Shown in pieces: positions 20,813 to 32,129 of a stretch of 64,000 nt of DNA. The notes under the pieces were generated by a model. The model saw only the letters and a list, made by a program, of their open reading frames with translations. It searched no databases and had not been told where the DNA came from. The stretch comes from Tetrastigma voinierianum (taxonomy: Eukaryota > Streptophyta > Magnoliopsida > Vitales > Vitaceae), in contig JAEQBH010004407.1 in assembly GCA_016808115.1 (NCBI GenBank), positions 62,001 through 126,000 of the forward strand, given 5' to 3'. Made by a program: the position numbers and the translations under genes. Every line of letters begins with the position of its first letter. Within the stretch, counting starts at the first letter, position 1.

Positions 20813-21489
20813 ATATAGATATGGATATAGAACCTGAATTTTGAACCACTAGTGGTGATAGTGAGTCGAATATCTCTTTTCTCGTATTCTCATTCTCTTT
20901 TTTTATTATGATAAACAATATTTGTTATTAACACTAGTTTCAATAATAAATATATTGAAAATATATTGATAATTTAGTTATTAAATTTAATTTAATATAT
21001 AAGTAATTACAACTTCATTTTTATCATTTTAAATTTTAATTTTTAAAATCATATCTTTAATTTCAAAATATAAATATAGTTAAATTAATCATATCTTTAA
21101 TTTTAAATATAAATATGATTAAATAAAATTTAAAGGATAAGTAAAAAAATGAAATTGTAGATATTTAAAATATGATTAATGAGATAAATGAAAATATATT
21201 CAATATTAAAACTGTAATTTATTTAATTGAAATGTATTCAATTTTCCATACAATATTTTTTAAATATTAAATTATCACATAAGTATATTAAAATATGCAT
21301 TTAAAAATTAAAAAAGTTAAATAGTTAAAAACAACAAAAGTTTGTATATTATAATAATAGTTATTGTTAAAACCCCTATACTATAAAATATTTAACTCCA
21401 TATTAAGAGTCAAATATCAAATTTTGTAAATAAATCCTTAAAAAATCTCAATTACTAAGCTAGTTACTTAAAAATATTAAATAAAGATT
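20813..21489. other. AT-rich DNA, no gene seen
   Basis: Very AT-rich, with short imperfect direct repeats of the type ATTTTAAATATAAATATGATTAAAT near 21,050-21,130. No frame or element terminus is recognised. Confidence 0.5.
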
Positions 21490-21700
21490 TCGACAAATCG
21501 AGTTAATCAGGCCAAACCACTAAACTCACATAGGCTACAAGCCAAAACGGGTCGGGCCAATTTGGCTCGGTTTTATTTGGGCCATAAATTTTACAGTCCA
21601 ACCCTCCAAAAAATCAGGCCAAAGTGGGCTGGTCCATCGGTCAAAGTGGATTAGCACATCAGGCTCAATCCATATTGTCAGCTCTACTTATTACTCCAAT
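21490..21700. repeat. Possible DNA-transposon or MITE edge with GGGCC-rich block
   Basis: A short island with CGGGTCGGGCCAATTTGGC, GGGCCATAAATTTTACAG and a closing ATATTGTCAGCTCTACT stands in AT-rich DNA. Blocks of this wording, ending in a GACAGCTCTA phrase, are common in plant non-autonomous DNA elements. I cannot define terminal inverted repeats or a target duplication. Confidence 0.3.
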
Positions 21701-22949
21701 CGACTCATAAGTTCTTTTATATGTCTAACAAATTGGTATAAATCATACGAAAAAGGATGGTAAACTGGATGCATTTTATAAAGACAACTATGATAATGGG
21801 AGTATCAAGACGGCTAGTTTTGTCATATTCACAAGAAGCAAATGAAAAAAATGAAGCTTTTATAGTAAAAAGAAAAGCAGAAGAAAATCCTTATTGAAGT
21901 AGTCAAAATAGTTATGGACTTATGGTAATTGGAATAAAGTAATTTCATTTTTATCAAATAAACCAAATTTTGTATTCACTTAAGGCAAACAAAAAAAAGG
22001 TACGATAGAATGTTAAATTCATCAATATTATTATTATAATAATACAGTCATTATTGTTTATAAATATCCAAATTCCATGAATAATATAGATGGTCAAGTC
22101 TACTAAGTTGGAAAAAAATATCAAGAAGAAACTAGGAATCGTTGGGAATGGGCTCATTTTCATCCCGAAATTTTTACTAAATTTCCATTCCCGTTCCAAA
22201 CCCGAGATAGGGCAAAGCCCCTTTTCCCATCCAGTTTTGAAATATTTCTCAAAATCTAGTCTTGACCCTTTTTCGACTAGAAGGCAGAATGTTGCTCAAA
22301 TGCACACTAAAAGAGCTAGAGTGCCTCACCTCCACGGCTGCATTAATTGTGATCTTCGGTCATGAATCAACTCAAAGCACAAGTTCTTGTTGCCATGACA
22401 TCAGACAAACTTCTCGTCTCCTTAGTCTCACTCTACGAAACCGTTGGGAAATCACCGACATCATCTCATTTTTCTTTCTTTTTTTCGTCTTTCTCTTTTT
22501 TTTTTTTTTTTTTTTTGGTGGAGGACGTAGGAAATTTTATCCTGCACTTCAGCACACCCCGCCCCAACCTGTTCTTCAATAATCATCAAGTCTCCGAATT
22601 TCTATAGAAAGTGATCTGAAAATTTTAAATTGAAGAGGAGTTGATTTGTGAATACAAAGTCTAAAAATAAGCATAATTTCTCAAAAGTGATATCATTGTA
22701 CAGAGGCAATCTATGTTTTATTCCTGCCCCTCCATGAAGCGAAGATCATCGAGTTGTTTGAGATTTTTCCACGATTTCATGAAGAATCAAAGAGAATCAA
22801 ATGATAGAAGAGTCTCTGACAAATTCTATCGGATATGTGTTGTTGTGTTTGGTTGGTGGGAAAATTATTTCATGGCATCTTTTGATGGGGTATGGAAGTA
22901 GGCTCATATCTAGGCTAGCGAGGATATTAAGCCCGAGTTTAATGATGAA
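21701..22949. other. Unassigned sequence with a poly-T run
   Basis: No conserved frame is seen on either strand. It has a poly-T/pyrimidine stretch at about 22,465-22,517 and a block at 22,135-22,230 with repeated CATTCCCGTTCC-like text of the kind found in dispersed plant repeats. The 106-residue frame over the poly-T is low complexity. Confidence 0.4.
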
Positions 22950-23261
22950 TTTTATTACTTATTAATTGTTATTATTAGCTGTATTTTTGGATTTATCTGT
23001 TATGATTTTTGGATTTATCCGTTATAATTTTTGGAATTATCCGTTATGATTTTTGGATTCATTCGTTAGGATTTTTTGTTGGTGCCTATAGATAGCACCT
23101 TATGTTATTGTTTTTAGCAGACTTGATATAATATTGAAAAACTCGAAAACTTCGTTCTATTTATTTGTTCGTTTTCTTTTTAATTTTATTGTACCCAGTG
23201 GCTGATATCGTTGACATCGACGCAACTGATTCGAGATCGAGTTATTATTTTGTCTGCATCA
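22950..23261 (+). mobile_element. Ty1/copia LTR 3' portion
   Basis: An LTR-like segment ends CTGCATCA at 23,261 and is followed by ATTTGGTATCGAAC. That fits the tRNA-iMet primer site (TGGTATCAGAGC) used by copia elements, with differences after TGGTATC. Upstream lies a 22-bp minisatellite and then a stretch resembling an LTR R/U5. The left end of the LTR is not identified. Confidence 0.5.
22980..23076 (+). repeat. 22-bp minisatellite
   Basis: Four to five units of a TGTTATGATTTTTGGATTTATC-type repeat stand head to tail, each differing by one to three bases. Such short tandem arrays are common in the U3 of copia LTRs. Confidence 0.75.
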
Positions 23262-23264
23262 ATT

Positions 23265-23380
23265 TGGTATCGAACTTAACTTGATCAGAATCAAATTATT
23301 TACATTTGTTTTAAGTTCATGTTACGTTTCTTTCAAATGGAATCTCGTGCGGCTCCTCTTCGACATTGTCCTGAGTCCTA
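23265..23380 (+). pseudogene. gag: Copia primer site and gag start, truncated
   Basis: TGGTATCG at 23,265 is the primer site. About 72 bases on, ATGGAATCTCG opens a frame reading MESRAAPLRHCPES that stops almost at once (about 23,381). This is the usual layout of a copia element's 5' end. Nothing of capsid or pol follows, so the copy is truncated here. Confidence 0.4.
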
Positions 23381-24498
23381 GAATCGAAAAACTGGTCGGG
23401 CGCCTGGGTCTACAAGCAGAGCCCTTCGCCCCTGAGACTTAACGAGTCAAAAAAAAATAATCCAAACCCACGGCACGGAAGTAGCATGTCGAGAGAAGAG
23501 AAGAGAGCAAGCGTCCTAAGCACGCGTTTCACGGATCAGAGATCCGTTACTTATTACCAACCCACAATCCCACCTGCGTTCTTCTCTTATAATCCTTCAC
23601 GAAAAAACATTGAAGAATCCACCCCAAGATCCTACACCCACATGACACTGACAGAGAGAAAATGGAGATTTTGAAGCTGAATCTAGGACAAATCTAGGTC
23701 CTAGGTTGAATTGGAGATACCACCACCACCGGGAGGGAAAAACAAGGGTTTTTCCATTTCCTAATAATCCTATCTCTGCTTTTCCCTCATCCCGCTTGGA
23801 AAGAGATTTGCGATTTCTTCATGAGGTAACCCTCGGCGTGTTGGAATGCCGCGATGATGCCCATTCGGAGTCTCGAAAGAACGAAAAGGCGAGAACCATA
23901 TGGTTGGGTTGGGGAAACCTCATATAGGAGAGATGAACTAGATTTCTTAACGTCCGTCGCGACACACTCGTGGACTTCCAGAGAAGACTGTGGTTGCTAT
24001 CTTCTGTTACCGCTGTTGTCTCGCCATTGTTCATCCCGATCTACCTTGCCTTTATCATTGTTGCACAGAACTTTTGATTGCACACTTTATTTGATTCTCT
24101 TGCAATCTCACTAAGGAATTGTAGGTTCATCCGGCTCTTATCCGGTTCGATCAAAAAACTGTTTTTTGTATTGAACCGGATTAGTTTTGTGACCAATCGA
24201 CGGTCCTATTGGTCGGACCAACCGGTCCGATTTGGTTTTCAAAACATTCACCATTCATTAGAGACTAGGTGAAAAATAGTATATATGTTCATCCGTAGAA
24301 TTGAGAACCTAGTCTTACCAATTCAAAATTTATTTTAAATGCTTGAAAAAAGGTAATGATCAATACGCATATAAAGAACAAGCTCCTGAACAACGAAATG
24401 TGTATAGATGCAGCAGAAACCCGGTATTTGAGAAGTTGACTTTATATAGTTTTGCATATAGTTTTCTTTGGTTGAAACTATTGGAGTCTAATCGTTAA
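23381..24498. other. Unassigned, more GC-balanced sequence
   Basis: Base composition is more balanced than in the neighbours and several short frames exist (for example 23,854-24,114), but none is recognised and none continues through a credible splice structure. A dispersed-repeat phrase with GAACCGGAT and ACCGGTCCGATTTGGTTTT lies at 24,130-24,245. A single GTCGCGAC is at about 23,956. This is the best place to look for a host exon remnant, but I cannot support one. Confidence 0.35.
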
Positions 24499-25213
<715 letters not shown>

Positions 25214-25218
25214 GAAAA
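25214..25218. repeat. Target-site duplication GAAAA, left copy
   Basis: GAAAA precedes the LTR start TGATGATGC and is repeated at 55,258-55,262 after the other LTR, 30 kb away. Low-complexity flanks make chance agreement possible, but both LTR termini were located independently by alignment. Confidence 0.7.
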
Positions 25219-25836
25219 TGATGATGCTTTTTCAACCAGAACTGGGCTTGAGCATGTTGGATTTGCTGGGCCGGTCCGCAGACTCTGGACATTAGACTCC
25301 TCTGCAAAAACAAGAAACAAAAAGGATCGCTGGGGCTCGCCCGTTGCCTCTCCAATGCCTAAGTCAGTTCTTTCCAATGGAAGAGAAGATCGACTGCTTA
25401 GGGAATGAATTTTTTGTGCGTAAGTCTGCGTACCTTTCACTTATGGGGTGACCTGGTATTTATAATGGATGATCACGACAACTTTCCTAATTTGATTATG
25501 ATACTGAATAGTATGTTTCCCTAGTTGGATAATGACACTGAATAGTATGTTTCCTAGTTTGAGGATGATACAATATTTCTCCTCACTTGGTAGAGATTCT
25601 CTTCCTTATCGTAAACCGATTAATAAGGATAATTTGAGGTGAGAATCGGGAAATATCTTACTTCCCTGGACAGGAGATTGGGTGTTTTCCCCAACACGGA
25701 CTCCTCGTCACACTTTTAAAGGGGTGTGAGTTGAGCCCTGCTTTAGCCCGCTTTTGAGGGATGTACCACGCCCATTTTAACCCTTCCATTATTCAAGCCA
25801 GGTTCGGGTCATAGCCCCATTATTTCAACCCTATCA
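25219..25836 (-). repeat. 3' LTR of the Tat element (618 bp)
   Basis: On the plus strand it begins TGATGATGC and ends CCCTATCA. It aligns with 54,625-55,257. Shared phrases include CACTGAATAGTATGTTTCCTAG, which is itself doubled within each LTR, GATGATACAATATTTCTC and TTCCTTATCGTAAACCGATTAATAAGGA. It is followed on the right by the polypurine tract, so it is the 3' LTR of a minus-strand element. Confidence 0.85.
25457..25464 (-). promoter_or_regulatory. TATA box in the Tat 3' LTR
   Basis: TATTTATA on the plus strand reads TATAAATA in the element's orientation. The equivalent site in the 5' LTR near 54,858 is degraded (TTTATTATAA). Confidence 0.5.
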
Positions 25837-25853
25837 CTGCACCCCCTGTCTTT
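25837..25853 (-). other. Polypurine tract of the Tat element
   Basis: CTGCACCCCCTGTCTTT on the plus strand reads AAAGACAGGGGGTGCAG on the minus strand, directly upstream of the 3' LTR. Confidence 0.7.
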
Positions 25854-26070
25854 AATTGCCGGCGAGGGCAAGGGTCAGACGTCGATCGTGCCGATAATCC
25901 CACGTTGGCTACCAGAAGGGTTTGATTAGTGGCTTTGCCGCCGTCCCAGCCTGTGATATGACGCTTCTCGATTCGCTTATTTCTACCGGTGGATCTTGGC
26001 TTCCTTAAAAACGTCCCCGACTGTTTGCACTTTGTTCCCCTATTTTCGAAGCTTTTTTCATCCCCCGCAA
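25854..26070 (-). other. 3' untranslated end of the Tat element
   Basis: This noncoding sequence lies between the polypurine tract and the nested solo LTR. It continues at 27,713 on the other side. Confidence 0.5.
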
Positions 26071-26075
26071 ATTGG
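26071..26075. repeat. Target-site duplication ATTGG, left copy
   Basis: ATTGG precedes the LTR start TGTAAACC and recurs exactly at 27,708-27,712. Confidence 0.85.
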
Positions 26076-27707
26076 TGTAAACCCGAAAATTATAGGCCTT
26101 GGAAAACAGAAATGTACTGGTCAAAATCCAAAATTTTCTAGATCTCAGATGACAAACTGACTTCAATTGAATCGTCTCGAAATCTAGCTACCACGCGACT
26201 TCTCATTAAATTTTGAGACAAATGAATTTCACATTTTTCGAGGCATCGGTGTCGAGGTGTCAGAAAACTATTAGAGAGACATATGATGTGATAAATTCAA
26301 TTGCTACATGTACCAAGGACACATGTTGCATGATTAGATAGAGGATGTAGATTAATGGCTTAGATTAAGCCATGTGTCAAAAGTCAAATAGTTAAATGAA
26401 GGACACAATGAGAATTTTGGAAAAGGTTAAATGAATAAGACAAAGTAATAGTTTTCTTCTTCACCAATTTGGAGAAAACGTGCAAGAAGAGCCGGATCTC
26501 GCATTTTGCAGAGGTGTGACTTCTCTAGATTTCCCCACGTCCGCACCACTCCACTCGAGAGCAAGAAGCAAAGCCTGGCTTCTGCAGCCGAGGGCTACGT
26601 TGTGGACACTCCGATTTGGTGGAGTTCGACAACCCAAGATGTGTGGATCTTTTCCTACTTGGTTTATTCTTCGCTAAGAGCCATTTTATGGATGGAGATT
26701 TGTCGAGGCCCCGATACTGTGGTTATCTGCCCCAAAATCTCGAACCGAGTGAAGAACTCCCACTAGGTGTGGCCAAACGCGGTCGACCGTGAGGGCTTCA
26801 ACGCTCATGGATTTTTCAGGTGATTTCGTGGTCTGGGTGATTCAAAATGAATCGCTGATTGGGTTAATTAAATTCCATGAGCTAATTCTGGGTGTTAAGT
26901 TAGAATCAATAATATAATCTAATTATGTTAATATATATGCATGTAAAATATATTAGCATGAATATCTTGGAATTGACATAATGCATTCCATATGCACCGG
27001 GGCACCCTAGAATGATAGGTGTGAGTGCATTACACGAAAGTGAAAGAAAAATGAAAACGATGTTTTTCTCGCATTTGGCTTAGGAATGTGTGAGGGAGTC
27101 GGTGATGACTCGAGACTGTGAGGACTTGAGACGGTGAGGACTTGAGACGGTGAGGGTTCGAGACATAGGATTGGGCATGTAGACATTCAAGTAGGATCAT
27201 GTATTTACTTGAGTGTGTTTTTCCATGACATGTGCACTTAGGTGGGGAGTAACCCATATAGGAAATTATCACTATCAAGTATTGTCACCCCTGCCGAGGG
27301 ATCACTATTTCAGGCCAGGAGTGCACAAGAGGACGATGTTTACTAGAGGGCTACTTAGGAAGAAAGCCTGATTGTGGCTTTGGTATTTTCGTTGTATAAC
27401 ATGTATTAAAATTGTAAATTTTGATATATGTTTTGGTTAAGAGTATTGTAATAACTCTTGAACTATTGTTATATGTTGATATGTATTTTCAGGAGTGAGT
27501 TGATGGCTGGCCCAAGTGGCCATTTTCACTGCACATGGACCCTAAGGTGGTCGTTGTTAATTGTCGGGACAAGTTGTGTATCTCGTAGAGCTCCCCCGCA
27601 TGCGGGAGACTCGTCTCATTTTCATGAGTGGTGCTCAAGTTACCCAACATCCACGAAGATCTGTGGTCGACAAAGCACAATCTGACCCTGAATCTGTGGG
27701 CATCACA
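26076..27707 (+). mobile_element. Chromovirus solo LTR, 1,632 bp, plus orientation
   Basis: It begins TGTAAACCCGAAAATT and ends GGGCATCACA, the reverse complement of the ends of 3,222-5,114 and 56,069-59,325. It is bordered by perfect ATTGG duplications. Internal landmarks such as the triplicated GACTTGAGACGGTGAG near 27,110-27,165 and GTGCACTTAGGTGGGGAGTA match the other LTRs in reverse. No interior is present. It lies in the 3' untranslated part of the Tat element. Confidence 0.9.
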
Positions 27708-27712
27708 ATTGG
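27708..27712. repeat. Target-site duplication ATTGG, right copy
   Basis: Matches 26,071-26,075 and abuts GGGCATCACA. Confidence 0.85.
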
Positions 27713-27829
27713 TGCTTCTTTTTTCCTTGTTTTATTGTCCGATTAGTGTTCAGGACTGCTTTTGGTGGTCCCTGATATCCCAATAAAGGTCCTCGTCTTG
27801 TTTCGTCTCAGACGCCTTCTCTTCTCCTC

Positions 27830-30070
27830 ATTCCTTTGGTTTCAAGTCTTGCTAGGTTCTGTGGCGCTCCAATTTGGGCTTGCATTTCCTTTGATTTCTT
27901 CTCTTCCTTGCTTAACCCTCGTGTACCTCCACGGGTCCCGGTCGCCTCCGTTCGCGCATATGGAGTAATCCCGCTTGAGGCCCCAGCCCTGGGCCGACAA
28001 CTGGGTACGACAATTGCCGTGTGCTTCACCCGGCCGCCCGGAGGCCCTTCCCGGATAAGGACAAGGGAAAACTTAACTAAATTTTACTCCCTGCTGGCCT
28101 GCAGCATTTGAGGGCAAGATCTGCACTGAGGCCGTGAGGCCCTGCACTGTGCTGGAACCTCATATGGTGAGATCTTTGCCCGATATAGGCCCCCGTTTGG
28201 GGTCCAGGTTTGGTGCCCCGACGTGCTGACCACCTACGTTGTTGAAGTGCCTAAAATGGTGTGCGCTTTTTTTGGGGGATGCTGAGAACGACCTCCGTCT
28301 TCCCCTTACATCCTTTTATGTGCTGGGTCCCGTGAAGATTTCCAATGTCCGCTTCTCAGCCTTTCTCCTAACTGTGTTCGTATGCTTAGTCATCTTAGGG
28401 GACAAGGCTTCGTGTTCCTTATTTCCCGCTTTAGACTTCTTCAAGTTGTAAAGGAGGTCAGCCAAGGCTTCTTTCTTTATATCTCCAAGCGCTCTAATGG
28501 CGGTCGATCATTTCTGACCTTCCTCTTCGCAGACAAGTTCGAAGGAACGTTATTTCTTTTGTTAGTGGGCTGCCATTGGAAGTACAATCCTTTAATCGAG
28601 AGGACACCTTGGTGTTCCTTCCGTCTGACTACCCCGAACCTCTCGAGACTCTTCATCTTGATTTGTTTGGCCTTCGTGGTCATAGGATACTTAACATTGA
28701 TTCGGCCCAGGGCCTTTAAGTGCTCGACCCGATCTTAGTCCTGAGGACAAGGAGGTGAAGCGGAAGCTGGTGAAGTGCGCCCCGCGAGCTTATTCCGAGC
28801 TCATCAGGTTGGATATTCCTAGGTCGTTCGGTGCGAGGCCTGCCCGACTTCCTTTTCTGAGGTCCTCTCCCCTTTCTGTCATGAAGCGTTCCGTCCCTAA
28901 ATCTTCCTCACCATTTGTTTCGGAGCATCTTACCTCGAAGCCTAAATGGGGAGAGCTCCGATCTCACTTGGAGGTGTTGGCAAAGAAGAAGAGGAGCGTG
29001 AAACGGAAACCTCCGAGCTCGCTAGAGGTCTACCCTCCTACTTGGGGAAGACCCTAAAGGTAGGGACCTATCCCTCGCCTTCGTTCGTCGCCGGGGCTGG
29101 TGACTCTTCAGGAGGGGCAAATGAGCCCCCCTTGGAGGTTCTCCTATCTCAATCTGGAGTCCCACGTCGAGGGGCACCGCTCCCCCTTCTATAGTGCCAG
29201 ACGAGGTGACAGGGAATTGTAATCGCTCTGAGGCTGCAAGGAATGAGGACTCGTTGCTTCTACGCGAACTCGCCGAGGTTGTTTCCATCTCGAGCGACCG
29301 ACTCACCAGGTGGGCGCCCGGCCCGCCGAGGGCGCTCCGCTCTTCTTCTTCATGAACTCCTCAGACGCCCAAGTGCTTCTGGGTCGACCTTTTCTTTATT
29401 GTCTGGGGCCTGTAGCCGACTCTTCTTTCCTTTTTTTTTTAGTGGTTACTACGCGAAAGGCTCTGCAAGGAGGGCCACCGACTCGAGGCTCCGCCTAAGG
29501 CACTGTCTTACAAGGCTAAGGCTTGCTTCCTCGACCGAGAGAGCCAGTCTGTGCTCGATAAGGAGCCGACTGGGAGGAATTTAGAAGCACAGGTCCGACC
29601 CGAAGACGTCTGGCCTAAGAAGGGCGCGGGCCGAGGATAAAGAAAATGAGGCTCGAAAGGATGCGAAGGTTGTCGAAGACTCCACGTGATCCGTTAGAAA
29701 GGAGTTGCAGCCATTGGAGCAGACTTGTGGGCCAAGATGGCTGCTTAGAGTAGCTCCGCCAAAAGCCTGGAGGGCTGCAACTCAGGAATGATCGACTGAG
29801 GAGCTTATAGGAGGTTTTGAATGAACCAAAGGGGCGAAGTGATAGTTGAGCTAAAAGACGAGGCATGTACCCAATGGGCCTTCGGGTGGCTTGCCTTTCA
29901 ACTTCGGGCTTCCCGAGCTCTCCCAGATCTAGAGTTCAACATCCATCTTTCTGATGAGGAGGTTGAAGGATCCGCTTCCGAGGCTGAGGTTGATGCAGGT
30001 GCCGAGGTAGTCTTCAAATCTCCCGACAGGCTCCCCTTGCCCGGGCGATTCTCGGTTCCTCCGGGCTAGT
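27830..30070 (+). pseudogene. Antisense additional ORF of the Tat element (putative gypsy-type transposon domain)
   Basis: This coding region runs on the strand opposite to the Tat gag-pol and lies between integrase and the 3' LTR. Readable blocks in shifting frames are 28,239-28,451 (DAENDLRLPLTSFYVLG and ISNVRFSAFLLTVFVCL), 28,382-28,738 (EVSQGFFLYISKRSNGG and VGCHWKYNP), 28,755-29,057 and 29,821-30,069 (WLAFQLRASRALPDLEFNI, then an acidic SDEEVEGSASEAE tail). The L-P-L-H/T-F start, the hydrophobic VFVCL-type block, the GFxxxSKRS block and the acidic tail match the protein family of plant additional ORFs annotated as putative gypsy-type transposon. The function of that family is unknown. 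Stops and shifts show that this copy is dead. Confidence 0.6.
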
Positions 30071-30284
30071 TCTTCGTCGTCGCTGGGTTCCGCCTTGACT
30101 CCTCCACTCAGCAAGTCAGCCCAATGTGGGTTTAGCTTTTTTTTTTTTTCGTCTATCCCGGCGCTGAAAGCCTGGTTTTGTATTGCTTCTGATTTTTACT
30201 ATTTGTTGATATACCACGATTCATTGATTAATTCCTTTGCTCCTTTCCCTGTTTAGTTGATTTGAATTGCTTGGTTTTCTAGCC
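30071..30284. other. Short noncoding stretch between the additional ORF and the minisatellite
   Basis: T-rich run near 30,136 and no frame of note. Confidence 0.4.
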
Positions 30285-31290
30285 GCGAGGTCATCCTAGA
30301 GTAGCTATGTTCCGCAATCTGAGCTATTGGGCTTCAGCCGCATGGTCTGGGTATACTAAATTTCGAAATGTTAAGCTTGCAACCGAGCCATCAAGCTCAA
30401 GAGCTATATGACTCGAGGCTACTTCGGGCCTTTTCGAAATGCTAGGGGCTCGTGAACCGAGCTACTGGGCTCCCGAGCTGTATGGCCCGTGGCTACTTGG
30501 CCTTTCAGCCGTTAGCTCGTAAACCGAGCTACTGGCTCCGAGCCACATGGCCCGTGGCTACTCGTCTTGAGCCGTGAATCTACGAACTTAGCTATCGGGC
30601 TCCCGAGCCACATGCTCCTATGGCTACTTGGCCTTTGAAAGTTGTGCCATGTTGCGTGAACTGAAAGCACAGTTCCCGAGTACATGGCCCGTGGCTACTG
30701 CCTTGAAATGGGGCACTCTACAACCGAGCTACTAGGCTCTCTGAGCTACATGGCCTGTGGCTACTGCCTTTTGAGTTGTTACGCCTCGCGAACCGAGCCA
30801 TCATTCCTCGAGCTACATGGCTCCGTGGCTACTTCGCCTTCGAGTCGTTAGGCTCGCAACCGAAAGCACGGGCTCCCGAGCTACATGGCCCGTGGCTACT
30901 TGTCCTTTGAGTTTAGGCTCGCAACCGAGCTACCGCCTCTGAGCTACATGGCTCCGTGGCTACTTGGCCTTTGACATATGCTCGCGAACTGAAAGCATTG
31001 GGCCTTGCTACATGGTCTGTATTACTGGCCTTTTTTGAGTCAAGACATTTACAAACCGGTTACTCGCTCTCTCGAGCTACATGGCTCGTGGGCTACTGGC
31101 CTTTGAGATGTTAGGCTCGCGAACCGAGCCATCGCCTCTTCAGCTACATGGGCCTCGCGGGCTACTCGCCTTGAGATGTTAGGCTCGCGAACTGAAGCAT
31201 CGGGTTTCGAGCATAAATTCGTACTACTTAGCCTTTTCGGGAGTCGTTAGGCTCAAACCGAGCTACCAGGGCTCCGTGGCTACTTAGCCT
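30285..31290. repeat. Minisatellite, about 14-15 units of 62-75 bp
   Basis: Units follow the pattern GAGCTACATGGCCCGTGGCTAC, then TTGGCCTTTGAG, GTTAGGCTCGCGAACCGAGC and a short link. Most are about 66 bp and differ by substitutions and indels. The array sits between the integrase end and the antisense ORF, in the part of the Tat element known to accumulate tandem repeats. Units contain CATGG, GAGCTC-like and TCGCGA sites. Confidence 0.85.
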
Positions 31291-32129
31291 TTTCACTTCC
31301 TTCTCGAAAGGCGCAGCTTTAATTCGAATTTACGGAGAATCGAAAGATCGCACGACTTCCTAAGCCCCCGGCTCCCTTATAACAATGACTTTGTGATGGT
31401 GCATACGCCTTAACCTTCTCTCCCAGCATAGTCGAGTTCGCGCACGATGGCCAGCCGTGGGTTTGGTCATCATTAAGTGTGAGATCCGTCTCGTGATCGA
31501 GTCGACGTTCCTGCCCGATGTTCCCATTGCTCAGAAGAGCTGTGTTTTTCCCAGTTCCTCCTCGTGGGAGTTATGTTGTTCCCAGCTATGTCCAATGATG
31601 GAATAGTTGTTGTGAACGATCCGGAGGGGGAGGTGTACTTGAAAAAACCTTTAGTACCGCTTTCTCCGGTTTTTTCTCTTTCTTTCTTCTCTTTCCCTTT
31701 CCCTTTTCCTTCTCCTTCTTTTCCTTCTTCTTTTCCTTTCTTTCCTTTTTCTTTTCCTTTTCTTTCCTTTTCCTTTTCCTTCTCGTTTCGCACTCTTTTC
31801 TTCTCTTCCCTTTCCCCTTCTTGAGATATTTTTTTGGTTTTTTCTTGACTAGGGTGTAGGCCTATGTGAAGAATCCATTTTGCTTCACCGTGATTTTTAG
31901 ATGCAGTGGTGATTTTGTAATTCTCTCGAGGTGGCTCGTAAATCTCTATGTATTGAAATTTGTATTCAACAGAGTTCTTGAATAAAGAACAATCTTGTGA
32001 ATATGTGCTTTTCCTCAAATTTCCTGAGGTGTGCTTACTGGCTTGTAATCTTATTGTTTTGCCTACCATAACATTAAACGACTTAAAAATGGAAATATAG
32101 TGTTATTTGAAATCGTGATCTGAACCTCA
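31291..32129 (-). other. Post-pol noncoding region of the Tat element with a polypyrimidine tract
   Basis: There is no supported gene. A plus-strand tract of almost pure C and T at about 31,670-31,822 gives long K/E-rich (minus) and F/S/P-rich (plus) frames that are low-complexity artefacts. Confidence 0.5.
31670..31822 (+). repeat. Polypyrimidine tract (CCTTTT-type)
   Basis: About 150 bp of TTCCTTTTCC-like sequence with very few purines, possibly grown from a simple hexamer repeat. On the element's coding strand it is a long polypurine run, which could act as an extra priming tract or form a triplex. Confidence 0.75.

Noticed and set aside
23640..24120. Possible host-gene 5' exon with ATG and GT-like donor sites
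   Set aside because: No frame extends convincingly, no second exon is recognised, and no protein similarity is apparent. Kept only as unassigned sequence.
31473..32069. 198-residue minus-strand frame
   Set aside because: Its middle is a K/E/G low-complexity translation of the polypyrimidine tract, and the ends match no family.
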